A stretch of 64,000 nucleotides of DNA from Azoarcus sp. PA01 (GTDB taxonomy: Bacteria > Pseudomonadota > Gammaproteobacteria > Burkholderiales > Rhodocyclaceae). The stretch is from contig LARU01000004.1 in assembly GCA_001274695.2 (NCBI GenBank), positions 372,001-436,000 on the forward strand, in the 5' to 3' direction. Positions 17,856 to 28,418 of this stretch are shown one piece after another. The translations under genes and the position numbers were made by a program. The notes below the pieces were generated by a model. It was not told the origin of the DNA and searched no databases. It worked only from the letters and a program-made list of their open reading frames with translations. Every line of letters starts with the position of its first letter. Within the stretch, counting starts at the first letter, position 1.

Positions 17856-19666
17856 TCAGACGTAGTCCTTGTACTTGTCGAGGAGCCGCACCGGCTTCGA
17901 CAGCGCGTCGCGGCGGAACGGGTCCCCGAGCTCGCGCGTGCACATGATTTCCACGATGCAGGTCTTGCCGTGGTTCATCTGCAGGTCGATGGCGCGCTGA
18001 AGCGCGGGCCCCACGTCCTCGAGCCGGTCGACGGTGATGCCTTCGGCGCCCATCGCGCGAGCGATCTCCGCGAAGCTCTGGTTGTCAAGCTCGCCGGCGA
18101 CGAAGCGGCGGTTGTAGAAGTCCACCTGGTTCTTCTTCTCCGCGCCCCACTGGCGGTTGTGGAACACGACTGCGGTCACCGGGATGTTGTGGCGCACGCA
18201 GGTCATCGTCTCCATCAGGCTCATGCCCCACGCGCCGTCGCCGGCATACGACACCGCCGGACGGTGCGGTGCGGCGACTTTCGCGCCGATGATCGTCGGG
18301 AAGGCGTAGCCGCAGTTACCGAAGCTCATCGCGGCAAAGAAGCTCCTCGGCTTCTCGAAGCGCAGGTAGCTGTTCGCGACCGAGTTGATGTTGCCGATAT
18401 CGGTCGACACCATGACATCCTCGGGCATCGCCTTTTCGAGCTCGCGCAGTACCTGGCGCGGGTGCAGGTACTCGCCGCCCGAGAACGGACGCTCCTTCGC
18501 GTTCTCGTCGATCATGTCGAGGCTGAACGGGTCGCGCTCGTGCGTCCATTCGTCGAGCTCGCGCTCCCACGCGGCCTTCTCGGCAGCGATCTTCGCGGCG
18601 CGCTGCGCCTTCGTCGCGTCGCATTCGAGGCTGCGGTTCGCCAGGCGCTGCGTGAGCGCGACAGCCGCCGCCTTCGCATCGCCGCAGATGCCGACCGAGA
18701 TCTTCTTCACCAGGCCGAGCATCTTGTTGTCGGCGTCGATCTGGATGATCTTCGCGTTCTTCGGCCAGTAGTCCATGCCGTGCTGCGGCAGCGTGCCGAA
18801 AGGCCCGAGGCGCGAGCCGAGCGCGACGACGACGTCGGCCTGCGCCATTAGCTTCATCGCCGCCTTCGAGCCCTGGTAGCCGAGCGGGCCGCACCACAGC
18901 GCGTGGCTCGCCGGAAACGAGTCGTTGTGCAGATAGCTATTGACGACCGGCGCCCCGAGCCGCTCGGCGAGCGCCTTGCACTCCTCGACGGCATCGGCCA
19001 TCACGACGCCGCCACCCGAGATGATGACCGGGAACTTGGCCGTCGCGAGCAGCTCCGCGGCCTCGTCGAGGCTCTTTTCGCCCCCGCGCCGCGGTCGAGA
19101 CGGCTGGGCTTCGGAATCTCGCACGTGACTTCGCCGTAGAAGTAGTCGCGCGGAATGTTGAGCTGGGTCGGGCCCATCTCGCTCATCGCGCGGTCGAAGC
19201 AGCGGCCCGTGTATTCGGCCATGCGCGCCGGATGGGTCACGTGGCCCTGGTACTTCGTGAACTCCTGGAACATCGGCAGCTGCTTGCATTCCTGGAAGCC
19301 GCCGAGGCCCATCGTCATCGTGCCGGTTTCGGGCGTGACGATCACGACCGGGCTATGCGCCCAGTACGCCGCGGCGATCGACGTCACGCAGTTGCTGATG
19401 CCCGGGCCGTTCTGGCCGATCACGACGCCGTGACGGCCCGACACGCGCGAGTAGCCGTCCGCCATGTGACCCGCGCCCTGCTCGTGCACGACGGGAATCA
19501 GCCGGATGCCGGCGGGCGCGAAGATGTCCATCGCGTCCATGAACGCCGATCCCATGATGCCGAACATGTCGGTCACGCCGTTCGCGACCATCGTTTCGAC
19601 GAAGGCTTCGGACGGGGTCATCTTCTGCGGGCCGCTCACGACTTGGCGGGGGTCTTTTTCGCTCAT
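17856..19666 (-). CDS. xsc: sulfoacetaldehyde acetyltransferase Xsc, interrupted by a one-base frameshift
   Basis: A thiamine-diphosphate enzyme that converts sulfoacetaldehyde plus phosphate to acetyl phosphate and sulfite. Two frames together give about 603 residues, the family length. The N-terminal part (19666 to about 19085) has the cofactor-activating Glu in VVHEQGAGHMADGYS. The C-terminal part has the cofactor motif GDGAWG...VFHN. The frames break at 19081-19085, where a run of five C on the plus strand replaces the six needed to read RGAGGEKSLDEAAELL. The ATG has AGGAG eight bases upstream, and three operator copies precede it. Either xsc is dead in this strain or the base is a sequencing error; intact neighbours favour the latter. 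Confidence 0.9.
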
Positions 19667-19720
19667 TTTGCTGTCTCCTGCTCACGGGTTGGTGGGAAGT
19701 TATCGATTCCGGCACTCTGA

Positions 19721-19819
19721 GTTCCGTTTTTCGATACTTGAGCACAATCTACCCCGCACGCAAAAAAGCGTCAACACTTTATTTCGTTTTTTAGAACTTT
19801 TCGTCTCTTTATTTGAAAT
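19721..19819 (-). promoter_or_regulatory. xsc promoter: three copies of the shared sulfonate operator
   Basis: The elements are GTTCCG-TTTTT-CGATAC (19721-19737), ATTTCG-TTTTT-TAGAAC (19781-19797) and GTCTCT-TTATT-TGAAAT (19803-19819). The start spacings of 60 and 22 bp reproduce the tauX layout, and the nearest site is 55 bases from the xsc start. The surrounding 100 bases are far more AT-rich than the genes on both sides. Confidence 0.62.
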
Positions 19820-19954
19820 CAAAGACCGGCAACCTTCGGGCAAGGTCGGCGACCCGCGTGCAGGCGCTGCGGTGGAACTGCCCGGCCCGGCGGCGTGTTG
19901 AGCGCTGCACCCGCACTTTTGCCCCCGGGCCTCGAAGCCGCACCCGGGCGAACG

Positions 19955-19979
19955 AAAACGGCACCCTTTCGGGTGCCGT
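19955..19979 (-). terminator. intrinsic terminator after the APC permease gene
   Basis: On the minus strand a 9-bp stem (ACGGCACCC / GGGTGCCGT) with a 4-base loop at 19979-19958 is followed by TTTT. It lies 60 bases beyond the stop codon of the permease gene and separates that gene from the xsc promoter. Confidence 0.75.
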
Positions 19980-20039
19980 CGGGACCGCGACCGGACGTCG
20001 CCGGCATCGCCTCTCGCATGCGTCCGGGGCGCGCCGCGT

Positions 20040-21467
20040 CTACGTTCTCTCGAACGTCTGGCGTCCGATCAGGGCCGGCGCCGCCTCTGCCTTCGCGCCC
20101 CGGACGCTTTTGGCCGCGTACAGCAGCAGCAGGATGCCGAGGCTCGCGACGCCGAGCGCGAGCGGCGTGCGTTGTTCGGGGATGAAGGCCATCGCGACGA
20201 CGATCGAAAGCATGCCGACGATCGCGACCCACGTGAGGTAGGGGTAGCACCACATCTTCACGCGCAGCCGCGCCGGATCTTCCTTTTCGAGACGCGCGCG
20301 CAGGCGCAGCTGCGATATCGCGATCGACACATAGACGAAGATCGCGACGGTGCCGTACGAGTTGACGAGGAACGCGAAGACGGTGTCGGGCGACACGTAG
20401 GACATCACGACTGCGCCGTAGCCGAACAGCGTCCCCACGAGGATCGCCGGAACCGGCACGCCGTTGCGGCTGACTTTCGCGAGCACCTGCGGCGCATCGC
20501 CGCGCCGGGTCAGGGCGAACAGCATCCGCGACGACGCGTAGAGGCCCGAGTTCAGCGCCGACAGCACCGCGATCAGCACGATCGCGTTCATGATCTGGGC
20601 CGCCGCCGGAATGCCGATCGCGTTGAGCGCGCTGACGTAGGGCGTCGCGATGCCGACCGAATTCCACGGTACGAGGCATACGACGAGCAATACCGATCCG
20701 ACGTAGAAGCACAGCACACGCGTGATCACCGAGTTGGTCGCCTTCGCGACCGCGCGCTGCGGCTCGGCCGTCTCGGCCGCGGCGACGGTGACGATCTCGG
20801 CGCCGAAATAGAAGCCGGTCGCGGCAACCGCTCCGGTCAGCACCGGCACGATGCCGTTGGGCATGAAGCCGCCGTGCGCAGTGAGGTTCGACACGTTCGC
20901 CGACACCTCGGGCCACATGCCGAACACGTAGAGCCCCCCGAGGAACAGGAACACGACGATCGCCGCGACCTTGATCGACGCGAACCAGAACTCGAACTCT
21001 CCGAACGACTTCACCGACACCAGGTTGGTCATCGTCAGCGTCACGAGAAGGACGAGGCTGATGATCCACGCCGGTACGTCTGGCAGCCAGTAGCGCACGA
21101 GCTCGGCGCCGGCCACCGCCTCGAGCGCGACGACAATGACCCAGAAGTACCAGTACATCCAGCCGGTGAGGAAACCGGCAAGATTGCCGACGGCGGGTCG
21201 GTCCGACCACGCGGTGCGGGCGAATTCGTAGAAGGCCCCGGTCGCGGGCATCGCCACGGCCATCTCGCCGAGCATTCGCATCACGAGCACGACGAGTCCA
21301 CCGGTGAGCAGGAACGACAGCACCGCCGCCGGCCCCGCCGACCTGATCACGACGCCGCTGCCGACGAAAAGGCCCGCGCCAATGACGCCGCCGAGCGCAA
21401 TCATCGTCATGTGCCGCTGCTTGAGGCCGTGCCGCAGCCCGCCCGTATTTACCGCTTCCGATTCCAT
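20040..21467 (-). CDS. APC-superfamily amino acid permease (GabP/AnsP type)
   Basis: A 475-residue permease with 12 predicted helices and the family opening RHMTMIALGGVIGAGLFVGSG (residues 18-38), plus GEMAVAMPATGAFYEFA near 68. It is a proton-coupled inner-membrane importer of amino acids or related amines. It lies between the xsc promoter and the divergent MoxR gene and ends at a terminator. Taurine, a beta-amino sulfonate similar to beta-alanine and GABA, is a plausible cargo, but sequence does not settle this. It may share the operator pair at 21642-21680. Confidence 0.88.
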   Translation of the reverse strand: MESEAVNTGGLRHGLKQRHMTMIALGGVIGAGLFVGSGVVIRSAGPAAVLSFLLTGGLVVLVMRMLGEMAVAMPATGAFYEFARTAWSDRPAVGNLAGFLTGWMYWYFWVIVVALEAVAGAELVRYWLPDVPAWIISLVLLVTLTMTNLVSVKSFGEFEFWFASIKVAAIVVFLFLGGLYVFGMWPEVSANVSNLTAHGGFMPNGIVPVLTGAVAATGFYFGAEIVTVAAAETAEPQRAVAKATNSVITRVLCFYVGSVLLVVCLVPWNSVGIATPYVSALNAIGIPAAAQIMNAIVLIAVLSALNSGLYASSRMLFALTRRGDAPQVLAKVSRNGVPVPAILVGTLFGYGAVVMSYVSPDTVFAFLVNSYGTVAIFVYVSIAISQLRLRARLEKEDPARLRVKMWCYPYLTWVAIVGMLSIVVAMAFIPEQRTPLALGVASLGILLLLYAAKSVRGAKAEAAPALIGRQTFERT

Positions 21468-21641
21468 GTCTCTTCTCCTCGTTGGGTGCGGGCTTCGAGG
21501 CCACGATCCGGAGTGCCGAGTGCGGCGCGGTCGTGGCGGCCCTTCGTCCGGCCAGCCTCCCGCCGACCGTGCCGCGCCTTATCTGTCCATCCAGCGCTTT
21601 TATCGAAATCTAGGACGGGTTCGCCAGTTCGTCAATACCTT

Positions 21642-21680
21642 ATTTCTATTTTCGGAACTACTTGTATCTTTATTCGGAAC
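21642..21680. promoter_or_regulatory. operator pair upstream of the MoxR-like gene
   Basis: Two 17-bp elements, ATTTCT-ATTTT-CGGAAC (21642-21658) and GTATCT-TTATT-CGGAAC (21664-21680), start 22 bp apart, exactly the pair spacing seen at tauX, xsc and iclR. The third, single site found 58-60 bp away in those promoters is not recognisable here. The pair ends 43 bases before the MoxR gene start and lies 175 bases from the divergent permease. Confidence 0.6.
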
Positions 21681-21723
21681 TTCCTTATCATGAGCCGAAC
21701 AGAAAACCCAGGAGACAACCGTG

Positions 21724-22701
21724 ATGGAACTCGCACTCGATCAACCCGACGGCAAGGTGTCGGTGCGCTCGATGTTCGGCATCGATTCGGACCTCGAAGT
21801 CCCGGCGTTCGCGACCCGCGAGGACCACGTGCCGGAGATCGACGAGGCCTACCGCTTTAACCCGGACGTGACGCTCGCGATCCTCGCCGGCTTCACGCGC
21901 GACCGCCGCGTGATGGTCCAGGGCCTGCACGGCACCGGAAAGTCGACGCACATCGAGCAGGTCGCCGCGCGCCTGAACTGGCCCTGCGTGCGAGTGAATC
22001 TCGACGGCCACATCAGCCGCCTCGACCTCGTCGGCAAAGACGCGATCGTCGTGCGCGACGGCCGCCAGATCACCGAGTTCCAGGAAGGTATCGTGCCGTG
22101 GGCGCTGCAACGGCCGGTCGCGCTGATCTTCGACGAGTACGACGCCGGCCGGCCCGACGTGATGTTCGTGATCCAGCGCATCCTCGAGCGCGACGGCAAA
22201 TTCACGCTGCTCGACCAGAACCGCGTGATCCGTCCGCATCCGTACTTCCGCCTGTTCGCGACGTCGAACACCGTCGGCCTCGGCAACCTCTCAGGGCTCT
22301 ATCACGGCACCCAGGTGCTCAACCACGCGCAGATCGACCGCTGGAACATCGTCGCGACGTTGAACTACCTGCCGTCCGACGAGGAAGTCGCGATCGTGCT
22401 CGCGCGAGTACCGGCCAAAAACTGCGAGAACGGTCGCAAGCTCGTCGCCGCGATGGTCGCGGTCGCCGATCTCACGCGCAAAGGCTTCGCCGCCGGCGAC
22501 CTGTCGACGCTGATGTCGCCGCGCACGGTGATCACGTGGGCCGAGAACTGCGAAATCTTCCGCAACCCGGCGCTCGCGTTCCGGCTGTCGTTTCTGAACA
22601 AATGCGACGAGGTCGAGCGGCCGATCGTCGCCGAGTATTACCAGCGCTGCTTCGGCGAGGAGCTCAAAGAATCGTGGATGCGCGACCCGGCGGCACAATG
22701 A
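21724..22701 (+). CDS. MoxR/CobS-like AAA+ ATPase
   Basis: A 325-residue AAA+ ATPase. Walker A is [18 protein letters not shown] (near 66), followed by the CobS-like stretch [19 protein letters not shown]; Walker B is [10 protein letters not shown] (near 137) and sensor-1 is FATSNTVG. CobS works with CobT and CobN in cobalt insertion, but there is no CobN here. MoxR-type ATPases paired with a VWA protein act as maturation chaperones for metalloenzymes or cofactor enzymes. AGGAG precedes the ATG at 21724 (GTG at 21721 is an alternative). The promoter carries the sulfonate operator pair, so its client is probably a sulfonate-pathway protein. Confidence 0.85.
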   Translation: MELALDQPDGKVSVRSMFGIDSDLEVPAFATREDHVPEIDEAYRFNPDVTLAILAGFTRDRRVMVQGLHGTGKSTHIEQVAARLNWPCVRVNLDGHISRLDLVGKDAIVVRDGRQITEFQEGIVPWALQRPVALIFDEYDAGRPDVMFVIQRILERDGKFTLLDQNRVIRPHPYFRLFATSNTVGLGNLSGLYHGTQVLNHAQIDRWNIVATLNYLPSDEEVAIVLARVPAKNCENGRKLVAAMVAVADLTRKGFAAGDLSTLMSPRTVITWAENCEIFRNPALAFRLSFLNKCDEVERPIVAEYYQRCFGEELKESWMRDPAAQ

Positions 22702-24428
22702 TGCCGAGCGTTCAGCAGTCCGCGCGGCGCCAGCAGAAGGTCGAGGCGCTGTGCGCGGCGACGCTGCGCGCGCTGACCGGCGAGCCGGCACTGCACTACC
22801 GCGGTGGGCGTCTGTACGCCGGCGAACGGCGCGTGGCGTTGCATGCACCCCACCTCGCGGTGGATTCCGGCACCGACGGCTTCACCGACTGCCGCGCTGC
22901 GGCCGACGGCGCCGCGCTGCGCCTGCTGCATTCGGACGCGGCGCTGCACGCGAGCCTGTGCCCTGCCGACGGCGTCGAGCGCCTGGTGTTCGAGCTCCTC
23001 GAGCAGTTGCGCGTCGAAACGCTCGCCCCCGCCCGGCTGCCGGGCCTCGTCGCGAACCTGCAGCGGCGCTTCGACAACTGGTCGCGCGCGTTCCACCGCT
23101 CCGGCCTCACCGAAGGCAGCATGGGCATCCTGCTGTACACCGTCGCGCAGATGTGCTGGTCGCGCCTGAACGCTTACCGCGTGCTCGAAGAGACCGAGGA
23201 CTACATCGAGAGCACGCGGATGTCGCTCGCCGCCGCGCTCGGCATCTCGCTCGCCGGCATCCGGCGCGAGCGGCGTGACCAGCGCGCCTATGCGGCGCAC
23301 GCGCTCGAGATCGCGCGCGTCGTCGCCGAACGCGTGCGCGCCGAGCGGGCGGCAGCGCAGGACGGCGACGCCGAACCCCAGGACGACGACGTGAAGCGCG
23401 GCTTCGCGCTGCTGCTCGACTTCGACGACGGCGACGACGACGACGACGGCATCGCTGCCGCAATGACCGGCGCGAGCAAGGTGTTCGAGGACGCCGCGCT
23501 CGCGTATCGCGTCCATACCACGCGCTTCGACACCGAAGTTGCTGCCGGCACGCTCGTGCGCCGCGCGCTGCTCGCCGAGTATCGCGAGCGGCTCGATCGG
23601 CGCGTCGCCGAACAGGGCGTGAATCTGCCGCGCCTTGCGCGCGGGTTCGCCGCGGTACTCGCGCGGCCGGCGCAGGACGGCTGGCGCTTCGGCGAGGAGG
23701 AAGGCCACGTCGACGGCCGGCGCCTCGCGCAGCTCATCAGTTCGCCTGCCGAGCGCCGCGTCTTCCGCCGCGAACGCCGCGTGCCGCAGGCCGACTGCGT
23801 CGTGAGCTTCCTGCTCGACTGCTCGGGGTCGATGAAGACGTGCATCGAGCCGGTCGCGGTGATGCTCGACGTGCTGATCCGCGCGCTCGGGATGATCGAC
23901 GTCGCTACGGAGCTGCTCGGCTTCACGACCGGCGCGTGGAACGGCGGCCGCGCGTATCACGATTGGGTGAGTCGTGGTCGCCCTCGGCATCCGGGGCGGC
24001 TCAACGAGGCCTGCCACCTGGTGTTCAAGAACGCCGACCGCAGCTGGCGACGCGCACGCGCGGATATCGCCGCGCTGTTCAAGGGCGACCTGTTTCGCGA
24101 AGGCATCGACGGCGAGGCGGTCGACTGGGCGTGCAACCGGCTGCTCGCGAGGAGTGCATCGCGCCGCATCCTCGTCGTGATCTCCGACGGCTGCCCGTCC
24201 GACAGCGCGACCGGCCTCGCGAACGACCCGTTCTATCTCGACAACCACCTGAAGGAGGTGGTCGCGCGGCGCGAGCGCGAAAGCGCGGTCGAGATCGTCG
24301 GAGTCGGCGTCGGGCTCGACCTGAGCCCGTTCTACCGCCGCAGCCTCGCGACCGACCTGACGCAGGGGCTCGACAACGCGCTCTTTCCCGACCTCGTGCA
24401 ACTCATCGGCGGCCGGCGGCGGCGTTGA
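22698..24428 (+). CDS. CobT-like VWA-domain protein, partner of the MoxR-like ATPase
   Basis: A 576-residue protein whose start overlaps the ATPase stop by four bases (ATGA). The N-terminal half is helical and CobT-like ([21 protein letters not shown], then [14 protein letters not shown]). An acidic linker of many Asp residues lies near 230-250. The C-terminal von Willebrand A domain from about 365 has an intact metal site DCSGSMKT and ends with ISDGCPSDS and [15 protein letters not shown]. Such pairs remodel a client in an ATP-dependent way. True cobalt chelatase function is doubtful without cobN. The client, perhaps TauXY, IseJ or Xsc, is an inference from co-regulation. Confidence 0.82.
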   Translation: MMPSVQQSARRQQKVEALCAATLRALTGEPALHYRGGRLYAGERRVALHAPHLAVDSGTDGFTDCRAAADGAALRLLHSDAALHASLCPADGVERLVFELLEQLRVETLAPARLPGLVANLQRRFDNWSRAFHRSGLTEGSMGILLYTVAQMCWSRLNAYRVLEETEDYIESTRMSLAAALGISLAGIRRERRDQRAYAAHALEIARVVAERVRAERAAAQDGDAEPQDDDVKRGFALLLDFDDGDDDDDGIAAAMTGASKVFEDAALAYRVHTTRFDTEVAAGTLVRRALLAEYRERLDRRVAEQGVNLPRLARGFAAVLARPAQDGWRFGEEEGHVDGRRLAQLISSPAERRVFRRERRVPQADCVVSFLLDCSGSMKTCIEPVAVMLDVLIRALGMIDVATELLGFTTGAWNGGRAYHDWVSRGRPRHPGRLNEACHLVFKNADRSWRRARADIAALFKGDLFREGIDGEAVDWACNRLLARSASRRILVVISDGCPSDSATGLANDPFYLDNHLKEVVARRERESAVEIVGVGVGLDLSPFYRRSLATDLTQGLDNALFPDLVQLIGGRRRR

Positions 24429-24508
24429 GCGCCGGCCCTGGCCGAGCAATCAGAGCGAAGGGCGAAAACCCGGACAGGCGCCTGAGCGCGCCCGGACGCG
24501 GCTGAAGC

Positions 24509-24886
24509 TCAAGCCGCCGCGCCGCCGCCGACCGCGCCCGTTCGCGACCGCCGCCCGCTTTCATCCCGCTGGTCGGCATGGCGCACGAGCGATGCGTCGA
24601 GCGCCGCGCGGTCGTCGGGCGATAACGCGAGGCCGAGCGCCTCGAGGCGACGCAGCGTATCGTCGAGTTCCCACGGCGCCGCGATCATCCGCTTCTTCCC
24701 GTTCCGCATCTGCGCGTGCAGCCAGTATGCGTCGGTCTCGCCCGCCGCGCGCAGATAGAGGCGTGCGACGTTTTCCGGCTGCGCTTCGACCCATGTCCGC
24801 CCTTCGCGCTTGCGACGCCGGCCCGCCACGCACGCAAGCGTCACCGCGACGATCACAGCGCTCACGGCGAAAATCAGTTCGAGCAT
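24509..24886 (-). CDS. membrane-anchored protein of unknown function
   Basis: A 125-residue protein. One N-terminal transmembrane helix (residues 3-22, LELIFAVSAVIVAVTLACVA) is followed by a basic stop-transfer stretch (GRRRKREG) and a soluble part with AAGETDAYWLHAQMRNGKKR. I do not recognise a family. AAAGGAGA lies six bases before the ATG, which supports translation. It converges on the VWA gene with an 80-base gap. Confidence 0.55.
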   Translation of the reverse strand: MLELIFAVSAVIVAVTLACVAGRRRKREGRTWVEAQPENVARLYLRAAGETDAYWLHAQMRNGKKRMIAAPWELDDTLRRLEALGLALSPDDRAALDASLVRHADQRDESGRRSRTGAVGGGAAA

Positions 24887-25220
24887 CGGTTCTCCTTTCG
24901 CGAATCGCGTGCCTCGCAACCTGCGAAGGGAGCGGACATCGCGACGACGGAAAGGAGAATAAAACCGGATGCGGTTATAAGGGGCCATATCCTTAGAGTC
25001 TCTTTTCATATGGGCGTGACTGGGCTGAGGTTGACGCACGAGCGCAACAGGCTCACGGAAATGCGCACGCGTCGTGTAACGAGCCGGATCGCTGTGCGTC
25101 GCCGCGCCCGCGTTTCGGTTACCCCGGTCACTGCGCCCCGACGTGAAAACGCCGGGAGGCGCAAGCCTCCCGGCATCAACGACCCCGCCGCAACCGGCGG
25201 AGGGCGCAGCCTGCGCTGCG
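24887..25220. other. 334-base gap with a terminator and the promoter of the small membrane protein
   Basis: It contains the terminator hairpin listed separately (25151-25174) and AT-richer DNA at 24955-25015, which probably holds the promoter of the minus-strand small membrane protein gene. No further coding frame looks real. Confidence 0.4.
25147..25174 (-). terminator. terminator hairpin after iseU
   Basis: A perfect 10-bp stem (25151-25160 with 25165-25174) with a GCAA loop is followed on the minus strand by GTTTTC. It lies about 46 bases beyond the stop codon of the MHS transporter gene. Confidence 0.75.
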
Positions 25221-26546
25221 TCAGCGCATACCGAATGCCGGCTTCAGCTGTGCGACTGCCCGCTTCCTCCGGCCGATCCACGCTGCCGACAGCGCGCTCA
25301 CGAGCCCCGCGAACAGCACATAGGCGCACACCAGCCACGGCTCGCCGCCGCCTTTCTGCAACAGGTAGGTCGCGATGATCGGCGTGATCCCGCTCGCGAA
25401 GATGCCCGAGAACTGATAGACGAACGAGATGCCGGAATAACGGACCTTTGCGTCGAAGAGCTCCGAGAACAGCGCGGCTTCCGGGCCGTAGATCGACGCA
25501 TAGAACACCCCGAACGGAATGATGATCGCGAGCCACACGGTCAGCATGTCGGCGCCGCTGTGCTTCATGAACCAGAAGCCGGCGAACGCGGACAGGCCGG
25601 TCAGCAGCGATCCCCAGAAGTAGATTCGCGTGCGTCCGACCTTGTCCGACAACCGTCCGAACAGCGGAATCGTGAAGATCATCACGAACGCGGCCGCCAT
25701 CACGCCGAGCAGCGCGTCGGTACGGCTGAGGTTAAGCGTCTGCGTTAGATACGCGATCGAGAACACGCCGAACACGTTGAAGAACACGCCGTCGATGTAG
25801 CGCGCGCCCATCCCCGCCAGCACGTTGCCCGGATACTTCGTGATCACCTCCTTGATCGGCAGCTTGATCTCCTCGCCGCCCTCCTTCACCTTTTTGAACT
25901 CCGGCGTCTCCATCACATTCAAGCGGATGTACATGCCGACCGCCACGAGCAGGAAGGACAGCACGAACGCGGCGCGCCAGCCCCACGACAGGAACTGCTC
26001 CTCGCTCAACGCCCATGACAGCCCGGCCACGACACCCGACGCCAGGCACAGGCCGAGCGCGAGGCCGATCTGCGGGATGCTTGCGTAGAAGCCGCGCTTT
26101 TCCTTCGGCGCGTACTCGAACGCCATCAGCACCGCGCCGCCCCACTCGCCGCCGAGGCCAATGCCCTGTGCGATGCGCAGCACGAGCAGGATCAGCGGCG
26201 CCCAGATGCCGATGTGGTCGTACGTCGGGACAAGCCCGATCAGCACCGTCGAGACGCCCATGATCATCAGCGTCATCACGAGCATGCTCTTGCGGCCGAG
26301 CTTGTCGCCGAAGTGGCCGAAGATCACGCCGCCCAGCGGCCGGCTGAGAAAACCGACCGCGAAAGTTCCGTACGCAAGCATCGTCGAGACGAGCGGGTCC
26401 GACGCCGGAAAATAGAGCTTGTTGAACACGATTCCGGCGACGACGCCGTACAGAAAGAAGTCGTACCACTCGATCGTCGCACCGATCAGGCTCGCGGTGA
26501 CGACCCTGCGTACTTCCTTCGAATCCCTGGTTGCAGAACGGCTCAT
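25221..26546 (-). CDS. iseU: MHS-family MFS transporter, probable isethionate importer IseU
   Basis: A 441-residue transporter with 12 helices. MHS-family hallmarks are [20 protein letters not shown] (residues about 22-41), [18 protein letters not shown] (near 72) and [20 protein letters not shown] (near 118). The family brings in organic acids and osmolytes with protons. It lies 48 bases downstream of the GMC dehydrogenase gene, which is next to an IclR gene: the same trio (iseU, iseJ, iseR) handles isethionate in Cupriavidus. The substrate is therefore inferred from neighbours. Confidence 0.83.
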   Translation of the reverse strand: MSRSATRDSKEVRRVVTASLIGATIEWYDFFLYGVVAGIVFNKLYFPASDPLVSTMLAYGTFAVGFLSRPLGGVIFGHFGDKLGRKSMLVMTLMIMGVSTVLIGLVPTYDHIGIWAPLILLVLRIAQGIGLGGEWGGAVLMAFEYAPKEKRGFYASIPQIGLALGLCLASGVVAGLSWALSEEQFLSWGWRAAFVLSFLLVAVGMYIRLNVMETPEFKKVKEGGEEIKLPIKEVITKYPGNVLAGMGARYIDGVFFNVFGVFSIAYLTQTLNLSRTDALLGVMAAAFVMIFTIPLFGRLSDKVGRTRIYFWGSLLTGLSAFAGFWFMKHSGADMLTVWLAIIIPFGVFYASIYGPEAALFSELFDAKVRYSGISFVYQFSGIFASGITPIIATYLLQKGGGEPWLVCAYVLFAGLVSALSAAWIGRRKRAVAQLKPAFGMR

Positions 26547-26594
26547 GTTTGTCTCCTCTGTACTTCCTTTTATAGGGGGGTGCGGCTGGGGTTT

Positions 26595-28235
26595 TCAGAT
26601 CAGCGCGGGTTCTCCCGACGTGACGATCGACGCGGGCCGTGCCCGCGCGTCGGCAAGGATCATGTCGGCGGCCTTTTCGGCAATCATGATCGTCGGCGCA
26701 TTGGTGTTGCCGGACACGATCTCCGGCATGATCGAGGCATCGACCACGCGCAGCCCGGCGACTCCGCGCACGCGCAGGCGGCCATCGACGACGGCCAGCG
26801 CGTCGTCGCCCATCTTGCAGGTGCCCGCCGGGTGGTAGATCGACTGGCTGAAGCGGCGGGCCGCGTCGAGAAGCTCGTCGTCGCTGCGATAGCCCGCGCC
26901 CGGCACGAACTCCGAAATGATGTGCGGGCGCATCGACGGCGACTCGGCGATCCGCCGGGCGACCTTGATGCCGCCGATCACGACCGGATGGTCGCGCTCG
27001 TCCGCCAGGTAGTTCGGGTGGATCGCCGGGTAGCGCAACGGGTCGGCCGAACGGATCGCCACGCGTCCGCGGCTGTGCGGACGCAGCTGGCAAACCGATG
27101 CCGTGAAAGCCGAGAACGGATGCGCGCCCTCGCCCGGCTTGTCGGCGCTCAGCGGCTGCATGTGGAACTGGATGTCGGGACGCTCGACGTCCGGCGCCGA
27201 GCGCGTGAAGATCGCGACCTGGCTCGCCGCGAGCGTCAGCGGCCCGCTGCGCGACACCATGTACTGCAGCCCGATCCAGAGTTTGTGGATCGGGCTGTTG
27301 ACTTCGTCGTTGAGCGTGCGCTGACGCGTCTTGAACACGAGCCGCACCTGCAGGTGATCCTGCAGGTTTTCGCCGACGCCCGGCAGGTGATAGACGACCG
27401 GCACGCCAACGCCCGCAAGGAGCTTCAGCGGGCCCACGCCGGAGCACTGCAGGATCTGCGGCGAGCCGATCGCACCGGCCGCGAGGATCACTTCGCGCTG
27501 CACCCTGACTTGCCGCAACTGTCCGCCCCTGCGGAACTCGACCCCGACCGCGCGCTTGCCTTCGAACAGCACCCGCGTCGTTTGTGCGTGCGTCTCGACC
27601 AGGAGGTTCGCACGCTTGCGCGCCGGGCGCAGGAAAGCTTTCGCGGTGCTGCAGCGAAAGCCCTTGTGCGCGGTCTGCTGGAAATAACCGACGCCTTCCT
27701 GGCTCGCACCGTTGAAGTCGGGGTTGAACGGGATGCCGAGGTCGCGCGCTCCGGCGATGAAATAGTCGGCGATAGGGCGCCGCAACCGCAGGTCGGACAC
27801 CTTGAGCGGCCCGCCGGCGCCGTGGAATTCGGACGCACCGCGTTCCTGATCCTCGGACTTCCGGAAGTACGGCAGTACCTCGTCGTAGCTCCAGCCCGTG
27901 TTGCCCAGCGCGGCCCAGCGGTCGTAGTCCTCGCGCTGGCCGCGCACGTACAGCAGCCCGTTCAGCGAGCTTGATCCGCCGAGCACCTTGCCGCGCGGCC
28001 ACTGCAGCGTGCGCCCGGCGATGCCGTCGTCGGGCTCGGTCACGAAACACCAGTCAAACTTCGGATCGTGCATCGTCTTGAAATAGCCGACTGGAATGTG
28101 GATCCATGGATTGCTGTCGGGCCCCCCGGCCTCGAGCAGCAGCACGCGTACACCGGGGTCGGCGGACAGGCGATTCGCGACCACGCAGCCCGCGGAGCCC
28201 GCACCCACGACGATGTAGTCGACGGTGTCCTGCAT
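26595..28235 (-). CDS. iseJ: GMC-family flavoprotein, probable isethionate dehydrogenase IseJ
   Basis: A 546-residue choline-dehydrogenase-like enzyme. FAD binds at [17 protein letters not shown] (residues 7-23). GMC signature 1 is [18 protein letters not shown] near 83-100, signature 2 is [15 protein letters not shown] near 257, and the C-terminal active-site region is [11 protein letters not shown] near 470 with [12 protein letters not shown] near 512. IseJ oxidises isethionate to sulfoacetaldehyde, the substrate of Xsc. Context (IclR gene divergent, MHS transporter downstream, xsc/pta nearby) favours IseJ; by sequence alone choline or another alcohol is possible. Confidence 0.82.
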   Translation of the reverse strand: MQDTVDYIVVGAGSAGCVVANRLSADPGVRVLLLEAGGPDSNPWIHIPVGYFKTMHDPKFDWCFVTEPDDGIAGRTLQWPRGKVLGGSSSLNGLLYVRGQREDYDRWAALGNTGWSYDEVLPYFRKSEDQERGASEFHGAGGPLKVSDLRLRRPIADYFIAGARDLGIPFNPDFNGASQEGVGYFQQTAHKGFRCSTAKAFLRPARKRANLLVETHAQTTRVLFEGKRAVGVEFRRGGQLRQVRVQREVILAAGAIGSPQILQCSGVGPLKLLAGVGVPVVYHLPGVGENLQDHLQVRLVFKTRQRTLNDEVNSPIHKLWIGLQYMVSRSGPLTLAASQVAIFTRSAPDVERPDIQFHMQPLSADKPGEGAHPFSAFTASVCQLRPHSRGRVAIRSADPLRYPAIHPNYLADERDHPVVIGGIKVARRIAESPSMRPHIISEFVPGAGYRSDDELLDAARRFSQSIYHPAGTCKMGDDALAVVDGRLRVRGVAGLRVVDASIMPEIVSGNTNAPTIMIAEKAADMILADARARPASIVTSGEPALI

Positions 28236-28302
28236 CGTTGTTGCCTCCTGGTTGTACCGACCGCAGAAGATCGCTCGTCTGTGCGTCGGAATTGATAATT
28301 TA

Positions 28303-28418
28303 TGAAACGCCGCGTTTCACTTGCGGACGTTTCAACTATTCCGCACAGTGCAAGCCAGAGACAACAGCGAACTGCATTGGGGACATCAAGTGAAACGAAC
28401 CTCATCCGATCCGTTTCA
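28303..28418. promoter_or_regulatory. iseR/iseJ operator region with TGAAACG / CGTTTCA half-sites
   Basis: A perfect palindrome TGAAACG-CCG-CGTTTCA lies at 28303-28319, between the divergent iseJ and iseR starts. Further half-sites follow at 28328-28334 (CGTTTCA), 28391-28397 (TGAAACG) and 28412-28418 (CGTTTCA), the last two inside or at the start of iseR. This suggests autoregulation and control of iseJ-iseU by the divergent IclR protein. The motif differs from the GTACCG-N5-CGGAAC element of the tau/xsc promoters. Confidence 0.6.

Noticed and set aside
19001..19666. Xsc split into two working genes, or programmed frameshifting
   Set aside because: There is no slippery heptamer, ribosome site or start codon at the break, and other Xsc proteins are single chains. 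A one-base loss is simpler.
21724..24428. Aerobic cobaltochelatase CobS-CobT
   Set aside because: No cobN or other cobalamin genes are nearby, and the promoter carries the sulfonate operator. A MoxR-VWA chaperone role fits better, though cobN elsewhere cannot be excluded.
26595..28235. Choline dehydrogenase BetA of glycine betaine synthesis
   Set aside because: No betB or betI lies nearby. The IclR regulator, MHS transporter and xsc context favour isethionate dehydrogenase, though sequence alone is not decisive.
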